Of a stretch of DNA of 64,000 nucleotides, positions 26,466 through 35,003 are shown one piece after another; position 1 is the first letter of the stretch; every line of letters begins with the position of its first letter. This DNA is from Ramlibacter montanisoli. Lineage in GTDB: Bacteria; Pseudomonadota; Gammaproteobacteria; Burkholderiales; Burkholderiaceae_C. The DNA is taken from assembly GCF_013087525.1 (NCBI RefSeq), contig NZ_JABFCS010000001.1, forward strand, positions 3,224,001 through 3,288,000, read 5' to 3'. The position numbers were made by a program, and so were the translations under genes. The notes under the pieces were generated by a model. It worked only from the letters and a program-made list of their open reading frames with translations. It ran no database searches and was not told the DNA's origin.

Positions 26466-28732
26466 ATGAGCGCGGTGCTCCCCCGGTTTCGGGCAGCGGC
26501 AAGAAACGGCCCAGCAGCCCCATCCTCCCCTCCCCCGCCGCGGCCAACGCCGCAGCGGCCAGCTTTGCCGCGCTGACCGCCCGCCTCGACTACCTGGACC
26601 CGGCCGAAGTGGACCTGGTCCGCAAGGCCTACCGGTTCGCCGACGAATCGCACCTGGGCCAGATGCGCGCCAGCGGCGAGCCCTACATCACCCACCCGAT
26701 CGCGGTCGCCGCCCAGTGCGCCGAGTGGAAGCTCGATGCCCAGGCGCTGATGGCGGCCCTGCTGCACGACGCCATCGAGGACTGCGGCGTCACCAAGCCG
26801 CAGCTGATCGAACGCTTCGGTGCGCCGGTGGCGGAACTGGTGGACGGCCTCACCAAGCTGGACAAGCTGCAGTTCAACACCCGGGAAGAGAACCAGGCCG
26901 AGAGCTTCCGCAAGATGCTGCTGGCCATGGCGCGCGACGTGCGCGTGATCCTGGTGAAGCTGGCCGACCGCACGCACAACATGCGCACGCTGGAAGACGT
27001 GCCGCGCGAGAAGTGGCACCGCATCGCCAGCGAGACCCTGGACATCTACGCGCCGATCGCCCACCGCCTGGGCCTGAACACCACCTACCGCGAGCTGCAG
27101 GAACTCTCCTTCCGCTACCTCAAGCCCTGGCGCTACGCCGTTCTGTCCAAGGCGGTCTCGCGCGCGCGCAGCCGCCGCCGCGACCTGATCCAGAAGGTGC
27201 ACCGCGACGTGGAGAACGCCTTCGACGCGGCCAGCCTGAAGGTGCGCATCGCCGGGCGCGAGAAGACCCTGTACTCCATCTACAAGAAGATGGACGAGAA
27301 GCACCTGAGCTTCGCGCAGGTGACCGACATCTACGGCTTCCGCATCGTCGTGCCGACGGTGACCGACTGCTATACGGCCATGGGCCTGCTGCACCAGCTG
27401 TACAAGCCGGTGCCCGGCAAGTTCAAGGACCACATCGCCATCCCCAAGATCAACGGCTACCAGTCGCTGCACACCACGCTGGTCGGCCCCTCGGGCGTGA
27501 ACGTGGAATTCCAGCTGCGCACCGAGGCCATGCACCTGGTGGCCGAGTCCGGCGTGGCCGCGCACTGGCTGTACAAGGCCAGCGTGCCGCAGGAAGAGAA
27601 CACCGAGCGCCTGGGCACCAAGTGGCTGCAGTCGCTGCTGGACATCCAGAACGAGACGCGCGACGCGGCGGAGTTCTGGGACCACGTGAAGATCGACCTG
27701 TTCCCGGACGCCGTCTACGTGTTCACGCCCAAGAGCCAGATCCTGGCCCTGCCGCGCGGCGCGACCGTGGTGGACTTCGCGTATGCGATCCACTCGGACG
27801 TGGGCGACCACACGGTGGCGGCGCGCATCAACGGCGCCCAGGTGCCGCTGCGCACCGAGCTGAAGAACGGCGACGTGGTGGAAGTGGTCACGGCGCCGGT
27901 GTCCACGCCCAATCCCGCCTGGCTCGGTTTCGTGCGCACCGGCCGCGCGCGCTCCAAGATCCGGCACCACCTGAAGACCCTGGCGCAGGCGGAGTCGCAA
28001 CAGCTCGGCGAAAAGCTGCTGGCCCAGGCGCTGCGCGCCGAAGGCATGGAGAAGCTGCCGGCCGACGACGACACCTACCACGCGCTGTGGGAAAAGCTGC
28101 TGCGCTTCACCGGCAACAAGAGCCGCGCCGAGCTGCTGACGGACGTCGGCCTGGGCCGGCGCATCGCCGGCATCGTCGCCAAGCGCCTGATGACGCTGCT
28201 GGGCGAGATGGGCGAAAAGCCCGACGCCCTGCTCCTGAGCCGCGAGCGCTTCACGGCCCACGAGAACGTGTCGCAAGGCGGCCTGACGCTGGACGGCAGC
28301 GAGAACGCCTCGGTGCAGTTCGCCAGCTGCTGCCGGCCGGTGCCGGGCGATCCCATCCTGGGCTACCTGGGGCGCGGCGAAGGCCTGGTGGTGCACACCA
28401 CCGACTGCACGGTCGCCAAGCGCCTGCAGCACAAGGACGCCGAACGCTTCATCGGCGTCGAATGGGCGGAGGAGCCGGTGCGCTCCTTCGAGACCGGCAT
28501 CCTGGTCACGGTGGCCAACGGAAAGGGCGCGCTGGCGCGGGTCGCGGCGGCACTGGCCAACGCGGAAGCCGACATCACGCACGTGGACATGGACGACGAG
28601 CGCGCGCAGGACGCGACCGACCTGCGCTTCGTGGTGGCGGTGCGCGATCGCACGCACCTGGAGTCGGTGCTGCGCAACCTCAAGCGCACGCCGAGCGTGA
28701 TGAACGCGGTGCGGATCCGGCCGGGCGCGTGA
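26466..28732 (+). CDS. spoT: Bifunctional (p)ppGpp synthetase/hydrolase (one frame break near the start)
   Basis: A RelA/SpoT enzyme that makes and degrades the stringent alarmone. The HD hydrolase domain (HPIAVAAQCAEWKLDAQALM, LLHDAIEDCGV) is intact; the synthetase domain has DIYGFRIVVPTVTDCYTAMG and INGYQSLHTTLVGP. A TGS domain (VFTPKSQILALPRGATVVDF) and a C-terminal ACT domain follow. A five-C run at 26480-26484 lacks one base; with it the protein begins MSAVLPPVSGSGKKRPSS and has 755 residues. A TACATT hexamer ends 7 nt before the ATG, suggesting a leaderless mRNA. Confidence 0.95.
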
Positions 28733-28736
28733 GCTG

Positions 28737-28814
28737 CTGGGGTTCGCCCGGAGGGCTCACCGCCAGCCTACCGGGAGTCTCGTAGGCTGGTGGTGAGGGG
28801 CAGCCGAACCCCAG
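28737..28814. repeat. Palindromic intergenic element, copy 2 (halves in the opposite order)
   Basis: The same two half-units as at 19957-20023, but facing the other way: the outer ends are CTGGGG and CCCCAG, and CTAC/GTAG face each other across a 10-nt centre. It lies between the convergent spoT and greB. Here the stops of both genes lie just outside the element. Confidence 0.75.
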
Positions 28815-28820
28815 CGCATT

Positions 28821-29381
28821 TCATTGCGGCGCCGGATACCCCACCTTCAGGATCTCCACCTCCTTCACCCCCGCCGGCGTCACCAGCTTCACCACGTCGC
28901 CTTCGCGCGCCTTGAGCAGCGCGCGCGCGATCGGCGAGATCCAGCTCACCTGCCCCTGCGCGCTGTCCGACTCGTCGATGCCCATGATGGTCACCGTGCG
29001 TTCCACACCGGTGTCTTCCTCCACGTAGCTCACGGTGGCGCCGAAGAACACCTGGTCGTGGCCGTGGTGCAGCGTGGGATCGGTCACCTCCGCGATCTCC
29101 AGCCGCTTGGTGAGGAAGCGGATGCGGCGGTCGATCTCGCGCAGGCGCTTCTTGCCATAGAGGTAGTCGCCGTTCTCCGAGCGGTCGCCGTTGCTGGCCG
29201 CCCAGTGCACCACCTCCACCACCTTGGGCCGCTCGTCGTCGATCAGCTGCAGCAGCTCGGCGCGCAGCCGCGCGTAGCCCTGCGGCGTGATGTAGTTCTT
29301 GCCGCCCGGGGGCAAGGGCGGCAGGCCGCCACCTTCCTCGTCTTCCTCGGCATCGGTCTCGCGCGTGAACGCCTTGCTCAT
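28821..29381 (-). CDS. greB: Transcription elongation factor GreB
   Basis: A 186-residue GreA/GreB-type factor that stimulates transcript cleavage in backtracked RNA polymerase. The coiled-coil domain has NYITPQGYARLRAELLQL, with the tip acidic residues in NGDRSENGDYLYGKKRLREI. The C-terminal FKBP-like domain includes VSWISPIARALLKAREGDVV. The N-terminal 20 residues are acidic. A TATGCT hexamer ends 7 nt before the ATG with no ribosome site. Confidence 0.94.
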   Translation of the reverse strand: MSKAFTRETDAEEDEEGGGLPPLPPGGKNYITPQGYARLRAELLQLIDDERPKVVEVVHWAASNGDRSENGDYLYGKKRLREIDRRIRFLTKRLEIAEVTDPTLHHGHDQVFFGATVSYVEEDTGVERTVTIMGIDESDSAQGQVSWISPIARALLKAREGDVVKLVTPAGVKEVEILKVGYPAPQ

Positions 29382-29504
29382 GCGGCCAAGCATAGCGACT
29401 GCCCGCGCGCGGCGACAGCGCCGCCGTCCTACACCCGGAAGGGCCGGCCTCCGTAAGGCAGAGCCGGGGTCGGTCGCACGATGGCGACATCGAGGACCCG
29501 CGCG

Positions 29505-29807
29505 ATGACCACCGAACTTGCCGCTCCGCCCGCCATCAATCCGACTGCCGAAGAGGCCTACTGGCGCGAGGCGTTCCGCAGTGAACCCTACTACCGCAGC
29601 GAATTCACCTACGAGGATTACAGTCCTGCCTACCGCGTGGGCTACACCGGCCCGGTGCGGCGCAACGGCGAGTTCGAGCAGCTCGAAGGCGAGCTGAAGA
29701 GCGATTTCGACCGCGTGCGCGGCAAGTCGCGCCTGCGCTGGGAAGAGGCGCGCGAGGCCACGCGGGCGGCCTGGCGGCGGGCCACGCGCGGCGAACATCC
29801 GCACTGA
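29505..29807 (+). CDS. Conserved hypothetical protein (acidic/aromatic, stress-protein-like)
   Basis: A 100-residue soluble protein. The core EEAYWREAFRSEPYYRSEFT followed by YEDYSPAYRVGYTG and FDRVRGKSRLRWEEAREATR resembles a conserved Burkholderiales family in which a Trp-Arg-Tyr-rich segment precedes a WEEAR-type helix; function unknown. The ATG at 29505 has a GAGGA site; ATG 29481 in the same frame lacks one. Confidence 0.7.
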   Translation: MTTELAAPPAINPTAEEAYWREAFRSEPYYRSEFTYEDYSPAYRVGYTGPVRRNGEFEQLEGELKSDFDRVRGKSRLRWEEAREATRAAWRRATRGEHPH

Positions 29808-29851
29808 GTCACAGCTTTATTCCGACTTTTCCCCTGCAATCGAAGGACGCC

Positions 29852-30379
29852 GTGGCGGGCTTGCTCCCTAGAATGCGAGTGCACTCAGCTTCCGCCGCGG
29901 CTCGCGCCCGGAACTCGCGTGAACTCCTGCACGGGCCCGCCCTGGAATCCCCTCTCGCTGCCGCCGGCATTCCCGGCCGCCCCCTGGTGGCCGTCCTGCC
30001 CTTCACCCCTTGCGGGAGCGATCCGCAGCTGGCCCTGCTCGGCACCGAGATCGCCGACCGCGTGCGCGAGCGGCTTGCCGCCGACCCCGCCACCCAGGCC
30101 ATCCTGATCAGCTCCGATTTCCTGGCCAAGGCGCCACCGCACGCGCTGGAACTCATCTGTCGCGAGCTGCGGGTGGGCTACCTGGTGTCCGGCAAGTGCC
30201 ACGCCACCGGCGCCGAACCCTCCCTGTACGTGGAACTGACCACCACCCACGACTGGCATATCCGCTGGGCGGAGTTCTATCGCTTCGGCGCCCGCCGCCT
30301 GCTCGCCGACGAAGGCGAGTCCATGGGCCGGCTGGTCGCGGACCTGCGCACCTCGCTCGCCGAACACCGCCTGCGTTGA
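29852..30379 (+). CDS. Hypothetical protein with a FlgO/TolB-N-like domain
   Basis: A 175-residue protein. The region from RPLVAVLPFTPCGSDPQLAL through GTEIADRVRERLAADPATQA to ICRELRVGYLVSGKCHATGA follows the pattern (VAVLPF, a helix, a strand, then a GV.YLV.G strand) of the domain found in FlgO and at the N-termini of many cyclase and LuxR-type regulators. Here it stands alone. The start is GTG at 29852 with AAGGA 5 nt upstream; ATG 29873 has no site. No signal peptide is evident. Confidence 0.65.
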   Translation: MAGLLPRMRVHSASAAARARNSRELLHGPALESPLAAAGIPGRPLVAVLPFTPCGSDPQLALLGTEIADRVRERLAADPATQAILISSDFLAKAPPHALELICRELRVGYLVSGKCHATGAEPSLYVELTTTHDWHIRWAEFYRFGARRLLADEGESMGRLVADLRTSLAEHRLR

Positions 30380-30394
30380 CCGGGGAACCCGGTC
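30378..30394 (+). terminator. Small hairpin overlapping the preceding stop codon
   Basis: GACCGGG-GAA-CCCGGTC is a perfect 7-bp stem with a 3-nt loop, beginning inside the TGA of the gene at 29852-30379. There is no U-run, so termination is only possible, not shown. Confidence 0.35.
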
Positions 30395-30460
30395 CGCCGA
30401 ATGGTGGATGCCGCTCGCGCGCGCAACTGCCTAGCATGGCCTGTCCCGACGAAAGAACAC

Positions 30461-30720
30461 ATGGCCAGCTACTTCGTGGCGAGTCGCACCCACCCGGACG
30501 GAGGCCACGCCGTCCATGACCGCAGCCGCTGCCCGCCGGGTTGCTTCCCGGGCGGCGGGGCCGGCGAGTACCTGGGCGAGTTCAACGAGCCGGCGCAGGC
30601 GCTCGCGGTGGCACGCGTGCGCTACGCCTGCGCCTCCAGCTGCACCTGCTGCGCGGAGCTGCAGGCACCCCCGCCGTCGCCAGCGAACCCGCTCCCGCCC
30701 TGCTGCCGCTGCGCACCTGA
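30461..30720 (+). CDS. Small Cys/Pro-rich hypothetical protein (frame break near the end)
   Basis: The start MASYFVASRTHPDGGHAVHD is followed by RSRCPPGCFPGG and YACASSCTCCAE, giving two cysteine groups that could bind a metal. As read, the frame runs to 30916 into the next gene. One more C in the five-C run 30668-30672 ends it at 30718-30720 after PALLPLRT (86 residues), and codon use then stays GC-rich at third positions to the stop. No family recognised. Confidence 0.55.
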
Positions 30721-30813
30721 GTTCCTTGCGGCCGTCGACCGGCCGCGTCCCTGGACAAGCGTCAACGCCGTCCGACGTCAGCAGTCCACGGGCCGCCTCC
30801 ATACTGGCCCGGC

Positions 30814-31776
30814 ATGCAGCTCAACCCCATCGACCTGTTGCTCATCGCCATCGTGCTGGCCGGCGCGCTGGCCGGCTGGTGGCGCGGCTTCGTGTTCGCC
30901 GCCCTGGACCTGCTGACGCTGGTCGCCAGCCTGGCGGCCGCGTTCCTCGGCTACCGGTACGTGACGGACTGGCTGGCCTCCCTGGCGCCTGCCCTGGGCG
31001 TGTGGATCGCGCCGCTCGCCTTCGTCGCCCTCTTCCTGCTGGTGCACTTCGTGCTGGCCAACGTGGTGATGAGATTCACGCTGCACCTGCCCAGGCAGGT
31101 GCACGTCAACCTGCTGAACCGGCTGCTCGGGATCGCTCCCGGCGTGGTGAACGGCGCCATGTACGCGGTGGTGGCCGCCGTGCTGACGCTGACGCTGCCG
31201 CTCGGGGCGCGCATCGGCACCTGGGCGCACGAGAGCGACCTGGCCGGCCGCTTCTCCGCCCCGGCCGAATGGGTGGAGGTGCGGCTGGGCCCCGTGTTCG
31301 AACCCGCGGTGCGGAGGCTGGCCGACATGCTCACGGTGCAGCCGGAGTCGCGCGACACCATCGCGCTGCGCTTCCGGGTGAACAGGGCCGAGCCGCGGCC
31401 CGACCTCGAGTCGCAGATGCTGGAGCTGGTGAACGCCGAGCGGCGCTCGGCGGGACTCAAGCCGGTGCGGCCCGATCCGGTGATGACGCAGGTGGCGCGC
31501 TCGCACAGCCGCGACATGTTCAAGCGCGGCTACTTCTCGCACTTCAGCCCGGAAGGCAAGGACCTGGGCGACCGCCTGCAGCAGGCGCGCATCGGCTACC
31601 TCAGCGCGGGCGAGAACCTGGCGCTGGCGCCCACGCTCGCCATCGCGCACAAGGGGCTGATGCGCTCGCCCGGGCACCGCGCCAACATCCTGCGGCCGCA
31701 GTTCGGCCGCCTGGGCATCGGCATCCTCGACGGCGGCATCCACGGCCTGATGGTGACCCAGGCCTTCCGGAACTGA
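30814..31776 (+). CDS. CvpA-CAP fusion protein
   Basis: A 320-residue membrane protein joining two domains. Residues about 1-145 match the CvpA family: MQLNPIDLLLIAIVLAGALA, then GWWRGFVFAALDLLTLVASL, with three or four membrane helices. Residues about 190-320 are a CAP/SCP (cysteine-rich secretory protein-like) domain: MLELVNAERRSAGLKPVRPD, SHSRDMFKRGYFSHFSPEGK, AGENLALAPT and SPGHRANILRPQFGRLGIGI. The membrane part would place the CAP domain in the periplasm. CvpA proteins are linked to colicin V export and envelope stress; CAP domains are of varied function. It overlaps nothing and leads into topoisomerase IB, 1 bp away. Confidence 0.88.
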   Translation: MQLNPIDLLLIAIVLAGALAGWWRGFVFAALDLLTLVASLAAAFLGYRYVTDWLASLAPALGVWIAPLAFVALFLLVHFVLANVVMRFTLHLPRQVHVNLLNRLLGIAPGVVNGAMYAVVAAVLTLTLPLGARIGTWAHESDLAGRFSAPAEWVEVRLGPVFEPAVRRLADMLTVQPESRDTIALRFRVNRAEPRPDLESQMLELVNAERRSAGLKPVRPDPVMTQVARSHSRDMFKRGYFSHFSPEGKDLGDRLQQARIGYLSAGENLALAPTLAIAHKGLMRSPGHRANILRPQFGRLGIGILDGGIHGLMVTQAFRN

Positions 31777-31777
31777 A

Positions 31778-32926
31778 GTGAAGGACACCGAGCCCTTCGC
31801 CCCGACACCGGCGGATCCGCGCGAAGCGGCCGAGGCCGCCGGCCTGGTCTACGTGAGCGACGAGGACCGCGGCATCCGGCGCGAGCGCAAGGGCGAGGGC
31901 TTCGCCTACTACAAGCCGAACGGCGAGCTGCTCACCGACGAGGCGGCGCTGGACCGCATCCGCAAGCTGGCCATCCCGCCCGCCTACGTGGACGTGTGGA
32001 TCTGCCCCAGGGCCAACGGCCACCTGCAGGCCACCGGCCGCGACGCGCGCGGGCGCAAGCAGTACCGCTACCACCCGCAGTTCCGCGAAGTGCGCGAGAG
32101 CACCAAGTACGAACGGATGATGGAGTTCGCGCGGACGCTGCCGGCGATCCGCGCGCAGCTGGCTGCGCACATGGCGCTGCGCGGGCTGCCGCTACAGAAG
32201 GTGCTGGCCACGGTGGTGCACCTGCTGGAGACCACGCTGATCCGCGTCGGCAACGACGACTACGCGCGGGAGAACAAGAGCTACGGCCTGACCACGCTGC
32301 GCAACCCGCACGTGAAGGTGGAAGGCGCCGAACTGCGCTTCCAGTTCAAGGGCAAGAGCGGCAGGACCTGGCGCCTGCAGGTGAAGGACAGGCGCATCGC
32401 GAAGATCGTGCGCGCCTGCCAGGAACTGCCCGGGCAGCGCCTCTTCCAGTACCAGGACGAGGACGGCGCAGTCCGCGAAGTCACCTCCGCCGACGTCAAT
32501 GCCTACCTGAAGGAGATCACCGGCGCGGACATCACGGCCAAGGACTTCCGCACCTGGGCCGGCACCGTGCTGGCCGCGCTGGCGCTGCAGGAGTTCGAGG
32601 CCTTCGACAGCCAGGCCGCGCAGAAGAAGAACCTGAAGGCCGCGATCGAGCGCGTGGCGGCGCGCCTGGGCAACACGCCCACCATCTGCCGCAAGTGCTA
32701 CATCCACCCGGAAGTGCTCAACGCGTACACCGAGGGGCAGCTGCTGCTGCAGGTGAAGAAGGAAGTCGAAGAGGAATTGCGCGAGGACCTGGCTTCGCTG
32801 CGCCCCGAGGAGGCCGCGGTGCTGGCGATGCTGGAGGCGCGGCTGAAGCGGACGCTGGAGGGTTCGTTGAAGGAGAGCCTGGCGGCGGTGAGGAAGAAGA
32901 AGAAGAAGGCGAAGGCGGAGGCCTGA
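31778..32926 (+). CDS. Type IB DNA topoisomerase (bacterial, poxvirus-like)
   Basis: A 382-residue enzyme relaxing supercoils through a 3'-phosphotyrosyl intermediate. IPPAYVDVWICPRANGHLQA, GRDARGRKQYRYHPQFREVR, VGNDDYARENKSYGLTTLRN and DFRTWAGTVLAAL are family motifs. The nucleophile Tyr lies in TICRKCYIHPEVLNAY. It ends in a Lys-rich tail. The start is GTG at 31778. These enzymes are common but non-essential in Burkholderiales. Confidence 0.94.
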   Translation: MKDTEPFAPTPADPREAAEAAGLVYVSDEDRGIRRERKGEGFAYYKPNGELLTDEAALDRIRKLAIPPAYVDVWICPRANGHLQATGRDARGRKQYRYHPQFREVRESTKYERMMEFARTLPAIRAQLAAHMALRGLPLQKVLATVVHLLETTLIRVGNDDYARENKSYGLTTLRNPHVKVEGAELRFQFKGKSGRTWRLQVKDRRIAKIVRACQELPGQRLFQYQDEDGAVREVTSADVNAYLKEITGADITAKDFRTWAGTVLAALALQEFEAFDSQAAQKKNLKAAIERVAARLGNTPTICRKCYIHPEVLNAYTEGQLLLQVKKEVEEELREDLASLRPEEAAVLAMLEARLKRTLEGSLKESLAAVRKKKKKAKAEA

Positions 32927-32938
32927 GGGCCGCAAGGC

Positions 32939-35003
32939 CTAGGCGTGCACCACCGCCTGCGACCACGTCTGACCGGCGGATGGCATGCCGGCGCGCTGCT
33001 CGCCGGCCGCATGCCGGCACTTCACCAGGATCCGCAGCACCTCGGCGACGCTCCACGCCTGCGCGACGCAGCCGCGCGGCGTGAAGGGCTCCTGCGCGTC
33101 GAAGATCTCGCTGATCGAGCCGATGCACGCTTCGCCCAGGTGGTTAGCGAAGCCCTCGATCAGCCGGGCGATGCCCTCGTTGTCGTCCGGGTGCACCTTG
33201 AGCCAGGCGTCCGCGAACGGCCCGGCCAGCCAGCCCCACACGGTGCCCTGGTGGTAGGCGGCGTCGCGCACGCGCAGGTCGCCGTCGTAGTAAGGCTTGT
33301 AGTCGGGGTGGCCGGGGGCCAGCGAACGCAGGCCCACGGGCGTGACCAGCAGGCGCTGCGCGACGTCCAGCACGCTGCGCCAGCGCTCGGGTCGGAGCAC
33401 CGGGTGCGGCAGAGAGATCGAGAAGATCATGTTCGGCCGGATCGCGGGGTCGTCGCCGCCCTCGCCGTCGACCACGTCGTACAGGCACCCGGTCTGCGGA
33501 TTCCAGAAGCGCTGGTTGAAGCTCTCGCACAGGCGGCGCGCGTGCTGCGCCATCTCCTGCGCCTTGGGGTCCTGGCCTTCCTCGCGCAGCCAGCGCTCCA
33601 TCAGGCGCAGCGCGTTGTAGAACAGGGCGTTGAGTTCCACCGCCTTGCCACGGCGCGGCGTCACCACCCAGCCGTCCACCTTGGCGTCCATCCAGGTGAG
33701 CTGGTAGCCCTCGGCGCCCTGGCGCAGCAGCCCGTCGCGCGGGTCCACGCCGATGTTGAAGCGCGTGCCGCGCAGGTGGTGCTCGATGATGTCCACGAAC
33801 ACCGGGATGGCGTGGCGCAGCGTGAGCCGGTCGCCCGTGACCGTGACGTAGCGGTCCATCGCGTGGAACAGCCACAGCGTCGCGTCGGCCGTGTGGTACA
33901 GGCCCTCGTTGTGCCCTTCGGGGAACATGTTGGGGATCAGGCCGTCCTTCACGTAGTGCAGGAAGGTGCGCAGGATGTAGCCCGCTTCGGCATGGCGGCC
34001 CGTGGTGAGCGTGAGCCCCTCCAGGCTGATCATGGTGTCGCGGCCCCAGTCGGTGAACCAGTGGTAGCCGGCGATCACCGTGCGGGCCTGGTCGCCTTCG
34101 GCCAGCGCCCGCGCGGCATCGGCCTGGCGGCTGAAGGGCGCGATGATGAACTGGTCGGCGGCCAGCACCAGTTCGGCGGCGCGGCCCGTGCGCGCGGCCG
34201 GGTCGGCCTTCTCGATCAGCTTCTCGCGGCGCGCGTGTTCAGCCTGCAGCGCCTGCTGCGGCGTCAGCGCCTGGATGGTGTCCCAGCTCTCGGTGGAGGC
34301 GATCAGCGTGCACTCCTCGCCCGGCCCGAGTTCGGCGCGGAAGCGCCCCGGCGTCCACACGCGCCCGCGCGACGGATAGCCGCGCGCGGCTTCGATGCGG
34401 TAGAAGAAGTCCTCGAAGTTGCCGCCTTCCAGCACCAGCTGCGGATCGCGCCCCAGCATGGTCATGCGCAGCGGCGGCAGCTGCGGGTTGTTTTCCGCAT
34501 GCACCTCGAAGCGCTGGCTCATGACGTGCAGGCGGCAGGGCTGGTCGTAGCCCTCCTCCACCGGCAGCTCGTGCCCGCGGAAGTGCAGGCGCGGCCGCAG
34601 GATCAGGCGCACGCCGTGGCCGCCGCCGGTGAGGCGGTAGTTCACGTGCACGGTGTTCTGGCCGTAGGGCAGCAGGATGCGCTTCTCGATCGCGACGTCG
34701 CCGACGTGGAAGGTCCACACGGGCAGGCCCATCTCCAGGCGGAACTCGGTGAGCACCTCGGGCAGCTCGAAGGCGCGCTCCGGCCGCTCCTCGCCCGCCA
34801 GGCTGACGGTGCGGCGGTCCGGCAGGCGCACCCATTCGCCCAGGTGGCTGAGCATCACCGTGCGGCCGATCGGCGTGGGCAGCGCCGCGATCAGCAGGCC
34901 GTGGTAGCGCCGGGTGGCGACACCGGCGACCGAGCCCGAGGCATAGCCGCCCAGGCCGTTGGTCACCAGCCATTCGCGCGTCAGCAGCTGCTTGGGCTTT
35001 CAT
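32939..35003 (-). CDS. Glycogen debranching enzyme, amylo-alpha-1,6-glucosidase family (start disturbed)
   Basis: A GDE-family protein of about 685 residues that removes alpha-1,6 branch stubs from glycogen. N-terminal REWLVTNGLGGYASGSVAGV and RRYHGLLIAALPTPIGRTVM form the glucosyl-binding domain; the (alpha/alpha)6 catalytic barrel has WFTDWGRDTMISLEGLTLTT, NMFPEGHNEGLYHTADATLW and YHQGTVWGWLAGPFADAWL. The ATG at 35003 overlaps the treZ stop, but the frame shifts within the first codons (one extra base or two missing), so the conserved REWLV lies in a frame whose only later start is GTG 34966. I annotate from 35003 and regard the first residues as uncertain. Confidence 0.88.

Noticed and set aside
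26420..28657. 745-codon open frame on the minus strand opposite spoT
   Set aside because: Its translation is His/Arg/Val/Gln-rich with no domain, and it mirrors the high-GC codon pattern of spoT. It is a shadow frame.
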